A program made the translations under genes and the position numbers. From Hemicordylus capensis (taxonomy: Eukaryota; Chordata; Lepidosauria; Squamata; Cordylidae): a stretch of 64,000 nucleotides of DNA. Numbering within the stretch: position 1 is the first letter of the stretch; each line of letters starts with the position of its first letter. The DNA is taken from contig NC_069670.1 of NCBI RefSeq assembly GCF_027244095.1, positions 19,953,820 to 20,017,819 of the forward strand. The letters run 5' to 3'. The notes under the pieces were generated by a model. The model was not told the origin of the DNA. It saw only the letters and a program-made list of their open reading frames with translations, and ran no database searches. Positions 30,870 to 40,242 of this stretch are shown piece by piece.

Positions 30870-31055
30870 CCTAGGAACACACAGGAAGCCGCCTTATATT
30901 AGCAAATCAGGCCGTTCGTCCATCTAGCTCAGGATTGTCTACACTGAATGGCAGCAGCTCGCTGAGGTTTCAGGCAGGAGTCTTTCTCAGTGCTATCTGG
31001 AGAGGCTACCAGGGACTGATCCTGCCTCTGAGCAATGGCTCCATTCCCTGGACGG
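30870..31055 (-). repeat. SINE-A, tRNA-Ala type
   Basis: 'CAGGAAGCCGCCTTATATTA' through 'CTACCAGGGACTGATCCTGC'. Confidence 0.7.
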
Positions 31056-31636
31056 CAAATTAATAAATTACATTTTGGCAAGAGAAGGATACAGGCTTGG
31101 GGTGACCTTAGAACAGCCACTTCTGGCAGATTGTATACACCAATAAAACCCCAGGGACTGTGAGGGAGATAGATTTGACCCACGGGGCAAGACCCATGAG
31201 GACGTTCTCCTAGGCAACCGCCGCTGAAATGAACAGAAGCAATGGAAGAGAATTTGTTAGCCTCTTTTCCAGATACTGCCCACATTTCCTTATTCAAAAC
31301 ACTGAGGACTAGAAGATTGTTTTTTTAACAGGGATGGGAACACCAAGATTCTCTGAATATTAAATGTCAGAGAACTTGTGTTTGGGGCGGTATAGAAATA
31401 TGTTAAATAAAATAAAATAATAATAATACATCTCATGCTAATTGGCACATTTTTTTGTACAAATGGGTAAAAGAGCTGTCACCTGATTAAAGGCATCCTA
31501 GTTAATTTAATCATCGTTCCATTGGTTACCTTTGTTCCATAGTTCCATTGGTTACCTTTGTGTGAGGATAAGCAGCACAATTCCGAAGCAAGAAGCATCC
31601 TTTCTTTGGTTTCAGATGCATATTTCATAGAAAACA
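31056..31636. other. No gene recognised
   Basis: No supported feature. A short direct duplication of 'GTTCCATTGGTTACCTTTGT' lies at about 31516 and 31542. Confidence 0.35.
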
Positions 31637-31847
31637 TAATTCTAGAAGAGGCATTCTCTCCTCTGAAGGAAAAAATGAGGAATGCCTCTATTCCCTCATG
31701 TGACAAAAGGCGGGATTACTCTTAAAATAGTGCTGGCAATCTACAGTTTTAATAAGCACTGGTATTAAAACATACATTTTACAGAATCTTCTGCCTAATT
31801 AATCAGATGAACCTTTTAAGTCTATTTCAAAGTTTTTTTTAAAGTAG
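31637..31847 (+). repeat. Family H hairpin repeat
   Basis: 'AGAAGAGGCATTCTC' and 'GAGGAATGCCTCT' are inverted arms. 'TCTACAGTTTTAATAAGCAC' and 'AATCTTCTGCCTAATTAATC' follow, as near 2.45 and 41.55 kb. Confidence 0.7.
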
Positions 31848-32028
31848 AGATGGGTCAGTGGTAGTAGAGGCTCTGATCTGTGTGCAGAAGGGCCTCTGGT
31901 TCAGTCCCCGGCAGCAGAAAGATTCCTGCCTGAACCATTGGAGAGCTGCTGCCAGTTGATTGCTGACAATCCTCAGCTAGGTGGACCAAGGTTCTGACTC
32001 AGTATATGATAGCTTTCTATGTTTGTCT
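31848..32028 (+). repeat. SINE-A, tRNA-Ala-headed
   Basis: A box 'GGGTCAGTGGTAGTAGAGG' and B box 'TGGTTCAGTCCCCGGCAGC' are recognisable, then body and tail. Confidence 0.78.
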
Positions 32029-32135
32029 GACCTGCTTATGTTTGTCTGACCTGCTTAAAGGTTGCAGCCCTAATGAAAATAACCGGAGCCTGTACGTTCG
32101 GGCAGCCATTGTGGCCACTAGAAGACCTTCTAGAC

Positions 32136-32440
32136 TAGAGAGGAGAGCTGGTCTGGTGGTAGCAAGCATGACTTGTCCCCATAGCTAAGCAGGGTCTGCC
32201 CTGGTTGCATATGAATGGGAGACTAGAAGTGTGAGCACTGGAAGATCTTCCCCTCAGGGGATGGAGCCGCTCTGGGAAGAGCATCTAGGTCCCAAGTTCC
32301 TTCCCTGGCAGCATCTCCAAAATAGGGCTGAGAGAGACTCCTGCCTGCCACCTCAGAGAAGCCGCTGCCAGTCTGTGAAGACAATACTGAGCTAGATAGA
32401 CCAATGGTCTGACTCAGTATATGGCAGTATATGTACCTTA
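32136..32440 (+). repeat. SINE-A, full length
   Basis: 'GGAGAGCTGGTCTGGTGG', the 5S block 'GCTAAGCAGGGTCTGCC' and the complete body. Confidence 0.87.
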
Positions 32441-32862
32441 AGCCAGCCATGACCTCGGAGCCTCCATTCTCCATTGGCACGATGGGAATAACAACAGGAC
32501 GAAGCTACCTGCAGGGCTGTTGGAAAAATTAGGGAGCAAAGCTGGCGGGGCGGGGGGCGGGGAGAGAAGAATGCTTTGGATCCTGAAGTGCCCTGCAAAT
32601 GCTAAATACTGGCAGCCTCTTTGGATGTGCGGTAAGAGGTGGCCGCAGGGACTCCTGAGTTACTTGTGACTAATCATAAGCCAGGAGCTCTTGACTCTGG
32701 TGTGGAATATCAGCGTTTGAATCCATTACTTGGAGTTTCTGCATTTGTTAATGTTTGACAAAGAATGGCCTCTCTTTTGAGGCCTGTTTGGTTTGTGGGG
32801 AGGGGATTATGATTTGGCGTCTGTCTTTGTGTGTACAGAAGCTGTGATATCCTGTATGTGAG

Positions 32863-32897
<35 letters not shown>

Positions 32898-32920
32898 GTG
32901 TAAATTTTCCCCAACACTGC
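32441..32920. other. No gene; (GT)n tract
   Basis: A (GT)13 microsatellite lies at about 32868-32894. The rest is unrecognised. Confidence 0.5.
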
Positions 32921-33450
32921 ATAAGAAAAGCTCACCTAGGTTAGACCAAAGGTCTATTTCCTAATTTCCCAGATATGCCTGGGAAACCCACCAGCAGGAC
33001 AGGAAGGCAACACTCCCGTTATTTGGAGGTAGACTACCTTTGGATATGGAGGTTCCATTTATTTCTCATGGTGAATAGCCCAAAACAGACTTCTATGAAT
33101 CTGCCTAATCCTCCTCTAAAGTCTTTTTACAGCGTTTGGTGCTGTAAAGTTGGTGCCCATCACCACATCTTGTGGCACTGAGTTCCCTTATGTGAAAAGG
33201 GACCTTGTTTTTGTCTGTCCTGAATGCACAATACAGGTTTCAGTGGGTAAGCCCTGGCGTACTAGGGGAGCAGCATAAACTCTTCTCTCTGTCCACTTTC
33301 TTCAAACAATGCATAATTTTATAAACTCATGTTCTCTCTCACATTCTCTTCCCACCCCAGCCCTTTTATAGACTAAATAGCCCCCCTATAGAAAAAGCAG
33401 CCTGTGTTGGGCTACATAATAACACCTCCAGTTCCGTCCCAATGATTTTA
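32921..33450 (-). repeat. CR1 LINE 3' region, old
   Basis: 'AATCCTCCTCTAAAGTC', 'CACATCTTGTGGCACTGAGT' and 'GTCCACTTTCTTCAAACAAT' follow the CR1 order with strong divergence. Confidence 0.65.
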
Positions 33451-33467
33451 TTGATCTAATCTTTATT

Positions 33468-33556
33468 TATTTACTTAATTATATTAAATTTTAATTTAAT
33501 TTAATTTAATTTAATTTATTAAATTTACTTATTATATTAAATTTTAATTTAATAAG
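33468..33556 (+). repeat. AT-rich (AATTT)n tract
   Basis: Repeated 'TTTAATTTAATTTAATTT' units. Confidence 0.85.
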
Positions 33557-34175
33557 TGCCGCCGTTCATCCTGATTTGCTTTGTCGCCCTAAAGGTGACA
33601 CACATGAATCATAGCCTTCTGCCCCGGTGACTATCCATAGACACGCCCCTGGCTTTCAGAGCTCTATCCTGGAATCAATCCGTCTCTCCGGTTCCCTTGC
33701 CCTATTTTCCCCGCCCCCCCATGTCCTGGAGTTCTGTGTCTTCAGTTTTCCCAACGGATCCTTAAGAGTTCTAGGTCACCGCCCCGCTGACCGCCCACCT
33801 AGGACAGGCTGACCTAGCTCCTCTCTTCCGCGCCTTCGGCCTGGCCTCTGCCCCAAAGATCATCCTCACTCCCTTTCCCCGCCCCCTATGGCTCCACAAT
33901 AGCCGCACGCCGGGGCAACGTGCGTACGAACAACTCTAGACACGGGGCGTGCCACCCGCTCAGCGCTCTCCTCCTTTCCCGTGCGGGCCACATGTAGCAG
34001 ACTGCTCCTAGTCTCAGGCGGCTGGCCAATCGGCGCCAGGGGCCTCCGCCATTGGACAGCGCTAGAGAGAGGCGGGCCAATCGGAGCACAGCGAACGCCC
34101 AGGCCGGGAGACAATGTATCCACTCGGTGCTCCAAAGAGGGAGGATGAAAGAAAAGGGGGCGTGGCCGGGGCGGG

Positions 34176-34195
34176 CACGTGCGGCATCGCACGTG
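34176..34195 (+). promoter_or_regulatory. CIART: Tandem E-boxes (CACGTG N8 CACGTG)
   Basis: Two perfect palindromic E-boxes are separated by 8 bp and lie about 90-110 bp upstream of the putative exon-1 donor. Closely spaced E-box pairs are the preferred sites of CLOCK:BMAL1. USF or MYC-family factors could also bind. Confidence 0.7.
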
Positions 34196-34199
34196 GCCG

Positions 34200-34283
34200 C
34201 GTGGCGCTTGCCCTGAGCCCGGCGGAGGAAGGAGGCTGGCCGGAGTGAGATCGCGACCGGCTCAGAGCCGCCTGGAGGAGCTG
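34200..34283 (+). other. CIART: CIART putative noncoding exon 1
   Basis: The exon ends 'GGAGGAGCTG' before a consensus donor GTGAGT at 34284. Its 5' limit is a guess from the E-box position. It would join the acceptor at 39640, 17 bases upstream of the CIART start codon. A second donor-like site, AAAG/GTATGA, lies at 34419. The alternative is a separate transcript, with CIART starting from the TATA box at 39555. Confidence 0.48.
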
Positions 34284-36935
34284 GTGAGTAGAGCGGTGTT
34301 GCCTTCCGGAGCGTACCCGTAGCAGGAACCGGACTGATTTCCTCCAGAGTTAGCATCGAGGCTTAAAAACCAACCACAGACTCCAACAGTCCAACTGCCT
34401 TGGAAGAGCGTGACAAAGGTATGAGCCTCAGCGAGGTGCTTCTGAGCGCGTGAAGAGTGTTTTTTTTCGGTTTCAGCGCTCCGATGCAGTCACAGTGGGG
34501 GAATGAGAGTAGGAAAGGCACGGCTTCGAACCCCGACTCATCTCTCTCTCCCGAGGTCCTGGACCTTAGGAGGGGATAATTTGGATTTGCAGTCTCTGGA
34601 TTTAGGAAGGACTTTCCTGGGGGTCGGGGCAATAGATGATGCTGTGGGGTGTTTTTTTATTTGAGGTCGTAGGAGAGGACGAGAAGTAAGAGATTATCCC
34701 GCCTGCCTTTGGGGATCCGGGGGGTTGGCTGACAGGTGGCTTTGCTAATCTGAGGTCCGCCTTTTCTGCATAGTGTTTATAATGCCCTTCAGTGTTTAAT
34801 TATCTTGTCCGCCCCCCCCCCATGTGTGCATGAGGTGTTACTGTGGACCTGCAGTCAAATAGTGTGAAAATAACCTGATTTTAATAAACCTATAGATTGA
34901 CACGCTGTAGCAGTTTAAGTTCACTGTTGCTGTTTGCATTAAACACTTCTCCCTTTATATAGCTATATCTTCTGTGTATTTATACGTTCGCCTATAAAAT
35001 TGAAGGGAGTCTAAGGCTATGTTTGTGCAATGCACTAGAAATGTCTGTAGACAGTTTCAGATGAATGAACATAGGGTACAGGTAGACTCAGTTATATCAT
35101 TACATTTCGAATAATACAGCTATTGTCTACTAAATCGCACAGACGTTTTAAAAGGGGTTGTGAGTAAACCCAGAACCTAGTTGCATTATTGCAAACGTCT
35201 TGGAAACAGGTTAATGTATAACGTGTTTTCATTGTTTCCACTTAGTGTTTGAGAGACACTCTTTATATGCTCATAGAGCATGAAACATGAATGGCTTCTT
35301 TAGTGTATGTATCTCTAATATTCTTCAAGGTTGTGAAAAGCTCCTCACTCTTGTTAGGTAAGGAGGATCTTACCCAGGTGACCAGAGAGAGACCTATTTG
35401 CAAATGGGGTGTGTGTGTTGAATTCTGCCTGTATTGCGAATGACTCTGTCCAATGGGGGACAGGCAAACCCGTAAAACATGTTTATGGACTAGTAATTTT
35501 GGTAGACCAGCCTGTCTCTTGATGGACAACGTCTGTGTGGCAGTTCAAGGTACTCCAACTTTGCAAGGCTACTTCTGTGCTCGAGTTCCCTTAGTGGTTG
35601 CTGAGCACTCTTAAAAGTTACTGGAATTCAGATGGCAAGCAAAACTCTTCTGTATCACAATTGATTTTGGGATTTCATTGCTGCAAGGTGAGGTGGCTTT
35701 CACTGTCTGAGGTGATTATTGGTGGGGATTAGATACATTGATGATAGTGCTGGGTGGGTCTAGGGACAGCTATTGCCGCATGGAGCCTCTGCATTCAGGG
35801 GTAGTCTATCTGAATGCCAGATCTGGGGATTTGGTTTCAGAACCCTGCTTGCAGATTCCTGCCAACGTCTTGTCCAATCTAGCAGGATTCCTCTTATCTT
35901 AGGAAGGTGTGTTTGTCCCTGACTTTTATTTTGGGTTAGCTAAGTATGTTTCTTGTACTGGGTGAGGCTGGGTGTTGGCCGCGCACCAGATCCTACTCGT
36001 CTCCTTGGGAGTAAGCTCCATTGAACTGGGTGGGGCTTGCTTCCAAGTAAAGCCGTGCGTGGGTAGGATTCCAGCCTATTCTTTGCTGCCCTGTGTTGTA
36101 TTGTATTTCTCCACTGTTGTGAAATTCATTCAACTTTCCTTCCTAAGATGTAAGCTTCCTATGCAGCACTGTGACACTTACTCAGGAGTAAGTCAGGCAA
36201 TCTTGCTGCCTGCCTGGCAGTTGTTAGCCCAACCCTGTACTCCTTTGCTCGGAGGTAATTCTCACTCTGGGTGCAACAGGACTTACTTGTGAGCAAGTTG
36301 TACACTCAGTCAGCCTGGGAGACTGTGCTCTTTGGGAGCGAGACCTACTGAACTCAGGATGACTCATTCCTAAGTACAAATGCATTCCATCTTGTCCTTG
36401 AATGTGTCCGGTGATGTAACCTTCATTGAGAATACTGTCATCACATTCTGTTTTGCAATCTTGGAAGGGGCAAAAGGACCGTGCCCCCAGCTCCCTAGTT
36501 AGAAATGGGAAGGGGTGTGTGTGTTCCTAGTGGATCGGAAGGGCTGAGATGTGAGGCTTCCTTTTTGAGGTGGGTGGGTAATTTGTTTTCCCCTGGGAAG
36601 AAAGGTTTATGCTGCCTCCCAGGGACTTAGCTATAATTGAGCAAAAGGGTGCAAAGAACACGGGCCCTCCAGCTCCAGCCCTCCCTATTTTCTTCATTAT
36701 CTCCCTCACTCTGGGGGGCTTCCAGAGAGAGGGATGAACACGGGGGGGGGGGGGCCTCTCCCCTAGCTACGCCCCTGCCGCCTCCCTTTGGATCCTGAAT
36801 GGAGCCAGTTTGCTGGGCAGCTGAATAAAGAGGGGAGGAAAGGGGGGGGGCGTAGAACTGCAGCAAAATGATGTTGACACATCGGATCAGTCACGCCTGG
36901 GATCCCGAGTGTGCAGGAGGTGGGTTTTTGTAGCG
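34284..36935. other. CIART putative intron 1, left part
   Basis: Mostly single-copy sequence. Between about 35970 and 36420 the words 'GGAGTAAGCTCCATTGAACT', 'ACTTACTCAGGAGTAAG' and 'GGACTTACTTGTGAG' recur in both orientations, probably old CR1-related or MITE sequence. Confidence 0.4.
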
Positions 36936-36966
36936 TGTGTGTGTGTGTGTGTGTCCGCGCACACAC
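36936..36966 (+). repeat. (GT)n microsatellite
   Basis: About nine GT units followed by CGCGCACACACA. Confidence 0.85.
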
Positions 36967-37557
36967 AGTGGTGCATTCCAGATTTGAATCCGTGTCGGAT
37001 TTGTGTGTCTGTTTGAATTGTGGCTCGGACCGAGGCGCGTGTGTGTGTGTAGAAATCGTGAGCTTCGGAAATAGAAATTTGACATTCCTGGCGACTTGGA
37101 TGTGATCTGAATGTGTGTGTTGGTGGGGGACGACGCGCATGCTCACGCAAGAATCGGCAGGGTTGATGAATGGATGCCTTGGTGGTGGGTGAGACTCCTC
37201 TCTTGTGCACGGAATGCGTGCAGGGCATGTGGTCTGCTTTCGTAGGCTGAGGCACCAGTACAGACCGCCCATCCATGTGCTCGGGATTACACGCCCCATC
37301 TCCGCAGCTGTTGAGTGCGCCTGGTTTAGACGCGCCGTGAGCCGTGCCGTGCGCTGGGGGCTGGCTGTTCTTCTCTCGAGCCAGGCAGGAGCTGCAGGTG
37401 TGAACGGAGATTACGTCTCTGATGATCCCGCGGTCTCTTGCAGTTTCATGGATTCCTTTGCGTATCTCTTCGGAGGAGGAGGAGGACAGAGATGTGGTTT
37501 GTGCCTCCTCTCCCCACCCGCGCAGCTGGGCTTTTCAGTTGCTAGTGGAATAGGGCA
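36967..37557. other. CIART putative intron 1, middle
   Basis: Single-copy sequence with moderate CpG. No exon could be supported. Confidence 0.35.
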
Positions 37558-37668
37558 AGGGGTTCTTAACCTTGGGTCCTCAGGTGCTGCTGGACGACGA
37601 TACCCATCGGCCCATTAGGGCTGTGCAGATGATGGGCATTGTAGTGCAACTACGTCTGGGAATCCCTA
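37558..37668. mobile_element. Palindromic MITE, worn
   Basis: 'AGGGGTTCTTAACCTTGGGT' and 'GATGGGCATTGTAGTGCAAC' are the remaining arms. Confidence 0.5.
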
Positions 37669-37669
37669 G

Positions 37670-37800
37670 CAAACGGAGGTAGAGCACCTGTTTTGCATGA
37701 GGAAGGGCCTAGATCCAGTCCCTGGCAGCGTCTGCAGACTGGGAAAGACCAGCAGGGTTTCAGGCAGAGGGGAGTTGCTGCCAGTCAGTGTAGAGTCTGA
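37670..37800 (+). repeat. SINE-A, tRNA-Ala-headed, truncated
   Basis: 'GGTAGAGCACCTGTTTTGCA' (tRNA-Ala A-box to anticodon region) and 'CAGTCCCTGGCAGCGTCTGC' are seen. Confidence 0.75.
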
Positions 37801-37802
37801 AG

Positions 37803-38107
37803 AGGGAGGAGAGCTGGTCTTGTGGCAGCAAGCGTGACTTGTCCTCTTAGCTATGCAAGGTCTGTCCTGGTTGCATATGAAAGGGAGACTAATTGTGTGA
37901 GCACTGTAAACTATTCCCTTAGGGGTAATGCCACTCTGGGAAGAGAATCTAGGTTCCAAGTTCCCTCCCTGGCAGAATCTCCAAGCTAGTGCTGAGAGAG
38001 ATTCCTGCCTGCAACCTTGGAAGAAGCTGCTGCCAGTCTGTGTAGACAGTACTGAGCAAGATGGACCAATGGTCTGACTCAGTAAATGGCCGCTTCCTAT
38101 GTTCCTA
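37803..38107 (+). repeat. SINE-A, full 5S-headed
   Basis: 'GGAGGAGAGCTGGTCTTGTG' through 'TATGTTCCTAG'. It stands directly behind the tRNA-headed copy. Confidence 0.87.
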
Positions 38108-38133
38108 GACAATACCAAACTCTGTGTGAACGA

Positions 38134-38350
38134 GAGCCAGCATGATGTAGTGGTTAGAGTGTTGGACTCGGACCAAGGAGACCCACGCTCAAATCCCCAT
38201 TTAGCCTTGAAATGCACTGGATGACTCTGGGCCAGTCGCATCTCTCTCAGGCCAAACCTACCTCGCAGGGTGGTTGTAAGGATGAACATAACCGTGTACA
38301 CCATTCTGGGCTCCTCGGAGGAAGGACAGGATACAAACGTAAAAATAAAC
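38134..38350 (+). repeat. SINE-B
   Basis: 'CATGATGTAGTGGTTAGAG', 'CGCTCAAATCCCC' and the tail 'GGCTCCTCGGAGGAAGGACA'. Confidence 0.88.
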
Positions 38351-38940
38351 TAGGGGCTGACTTGGTGGCAGGCGGCTTCCTCGGTTCATAATTGTGCGGA
38401 GGAGGGAATTTTTGCGGGTGCAGCTTCTCTCCACCCTGTTTGAACACTGTGTGAGACTCCCTTTTCCTAGCATAAAAGAAACCTGTTTTTTTAATAGCAT
38501 CAGGGCACTCAGTGGCTTTGGAGGTTGAAGAGCTCAGGAAAACAGAGTGGTGTCTGGCGGCGGGGTTAGATTGCAATACTTTGCCCGTGGATCCCCCTCT
38601 GTGAAACGGCTAGGCATCTTGACCTGATTGGAAAGTGCTTGCCCAGGGCTCTTGGGTGCCCCAGAATTTCAGCCAAGTCAGGATGGGTGTGAGGTCTCCC
38701 TTCAGGAGCCCATCTCTTGGCGTGGCCAAACCCGAATGCAGCAGGTGATTACCTGGGTGTGTCTCTAGGCGGACAGATTTGGCCTTGGGGAGAACATGCC
38801 CAGCCGCCTGACGGGAGGGTGTAGTCAGGTTGTAGGTGGAAAAAAGGCAAGGTGTGGGAATTGGGCAACCCTCCCTCCACGGTCTCTGGCTTCTTCTCCA
38901 CTGCCCCAATTTATTAGGAGTTGCAGTTCAACAACAGCTG
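38351..38940. other. CIART putative intron 1, right part
   Basis: No exon or repeat could be supported. Confidence 0.35.
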
Positions 38941-39248
38941 GAGAGGAGAGCTGGTCTGGTGTTAGCAAGCACGACTTGTCCCCTTAGCTAAGCAGGGTCT
39001 GCCCTGGTTTGCATATTAATGGGAGACTTCATGTGTCAGCACTGCAAGGTATTCCCCTTAGGGGATAGGGCCGCTCTGGGAAGAGCATCTGAGGCTCCAA
39101 GTTCCCTCCCTGGCAGCATCTCCAAGAGAGGGCTGAGAGAGACTCCCGCCTGCACCCTTGGAGAAGCCGCTGCCAGTCTGTGAAGACAATACTGAGCTAG
39201 ATGGACCAAGGGTCTGACTCAGTATATGGCAGCTTCCTAGGTTCCTAT
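38941..39248 (+). repeat. SINE-A, full length
   Basis: 'GGAGAGCTGGTCTGGTGTTA', 'GCTAAGCAGGGTCTGCC' and a complete tail to 'AGGTTCCTATGA'. Confidence 0.88.
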
Positions 39249-39251
39249 GAG

Positions 39252-39387
39252 CAGTGCTCCCTGTAACGGGGATTCCCAGATGCTGTGGAATACAACTCCC
39301 ATAATCCCCAGCCAAAGGCCATTGCAGCTGAGGCTGCTGGGAGCTGTAGTCCACAACATTTGGGAACCCCTGTCAGAGGGAACACTG
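39252..39387. mobile_element. Palindromic hAT-like MITE
   Basis: The ends CAGTGCTCCCTGTAACGG and its partner 'CAGAGGGAACACTG' are inverted, with 'ACAACTCCCATAATCCCC' inside. No clear target duplication. Confidence 0.7.
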
Positions 39388-39554
39388 TGGTAAAGCCAAG
39401 TTTGCCTACCCCAGACTAGAGAATGGGACGTCCCGCTCTCCATGCCCCTCTCTGTGGCGAGCAGGGAACTGGACACTCTGCATCTCATTCTGCGGACGTG
39501 ACACAGTTTGCGATTCCGTTTCCCCGGCTGCGGAATGCCGCTTGCCTGGGAACC

Positions 39555-39560
39555 TATAAA
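39555..39560 (+). promoter_or_regulatory. CIART: TATA box, possible alternative CIART promoter
   Basis: TATAAA lies about 100 bp upstream of the CIART start codon. If used, transcription would begin near 39585 and the untranslated leader would not need splicing. Confidence 0.35.
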
Positions 39561-39640
39561 CAGTGGCGCGGAAACCAGCCGACATTCCAGCCGGTGTCAC
39601 GAGTCGTCCTGATCTCCTCTTGTCTTCTGTTTTGACCCAG

Positions 39641-40242
39641 AGCTGTCCAGGGCCACCATGGAGCCCGCCAAGAGCGTCTCTTCCTGCGAGTCGTTGTATT
39701 CAGTCGAGAGCACCGCCAGCGAGGACGAGGAGGAGGAGCGCGGCAGCGACTTCGAGGTCTTCCTCTCGGACAGCGGGAGCGAGGCCGAGAAGGAGGCGGG
39801 CCCTCTGAGAGGCCGGCGCGGCGCCTACCCGGCCGGGCAGAACTTTTTCTTCTCTCCGCAGTCGGGGCGGACTCATCCAGGCCTCCGCTGCCGGGACCGC
39901 ACGGGCCGGGCCCGGAAGCCCCATGACTTGCTGCCGCCTTCCGGGCTGCGGCCTAGCGCTCACTGTTGCCGTTACCCCATGCCGCTAGCGGAGCCGTACT
40001 GTCGCCGTTTGGAGGAGACGGGCGGGAGCCTGCCCTGGAAGTCCGGGAGCCAAAAGGGGGCAGAGAACAGTGGGCGGAAACGCCTGAGCAGCGCCATGGG
40101 AGGCGGCCGGTCCCACGGGTATCCGCCGCCGCCGCCGCCGTCCCTGCGGGAGATCAAGAGGCAGCGGAAGAAGGAGGTGGAAGCCAAGGATGTTCCGCGC
40201 TCGTCCTGTTGGACTGCGGGAGACCAGTTGTTTGCACAGAAG
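39641..40242 (+). CDS. CIART: CIART first coding exon
   Basis: A long polypyrimidine tract ends in CAG at 39640. Seventeen leader bases precede the ATG at 39658. The exon encodes residues 1-195, ending 'AGDQLFAQK' in phase 0, before the donor GTTGGT. The human counterpart also ends in 'LLFAQK'. It is very GC-rich, unlike the later exons. Confidence 0.92.

Larger units (their letters stand above)
33700..34283 (+). promoter_or_regulatory. CIART: CpG-island promoter, probably of CIART
   Basis: CpG-rich sequence with three CCAAT boxes (34026-34030, inverted at 34051-34055, 34077-34081) and GC boxes at 34156-34175. A pair of CACGTG E-boxes lies at 34176-34181 and 34190-34195, and a donor follows at 34284. 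CCAAT, Sp1 and paired E-boxes in front of a spliced untranslated exon is the arrangement expected of a CLOCK:BMAL1-driven gene. CIART, the next gene downstream, is a known clock output and feedback gene. Confidence 0.65.
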
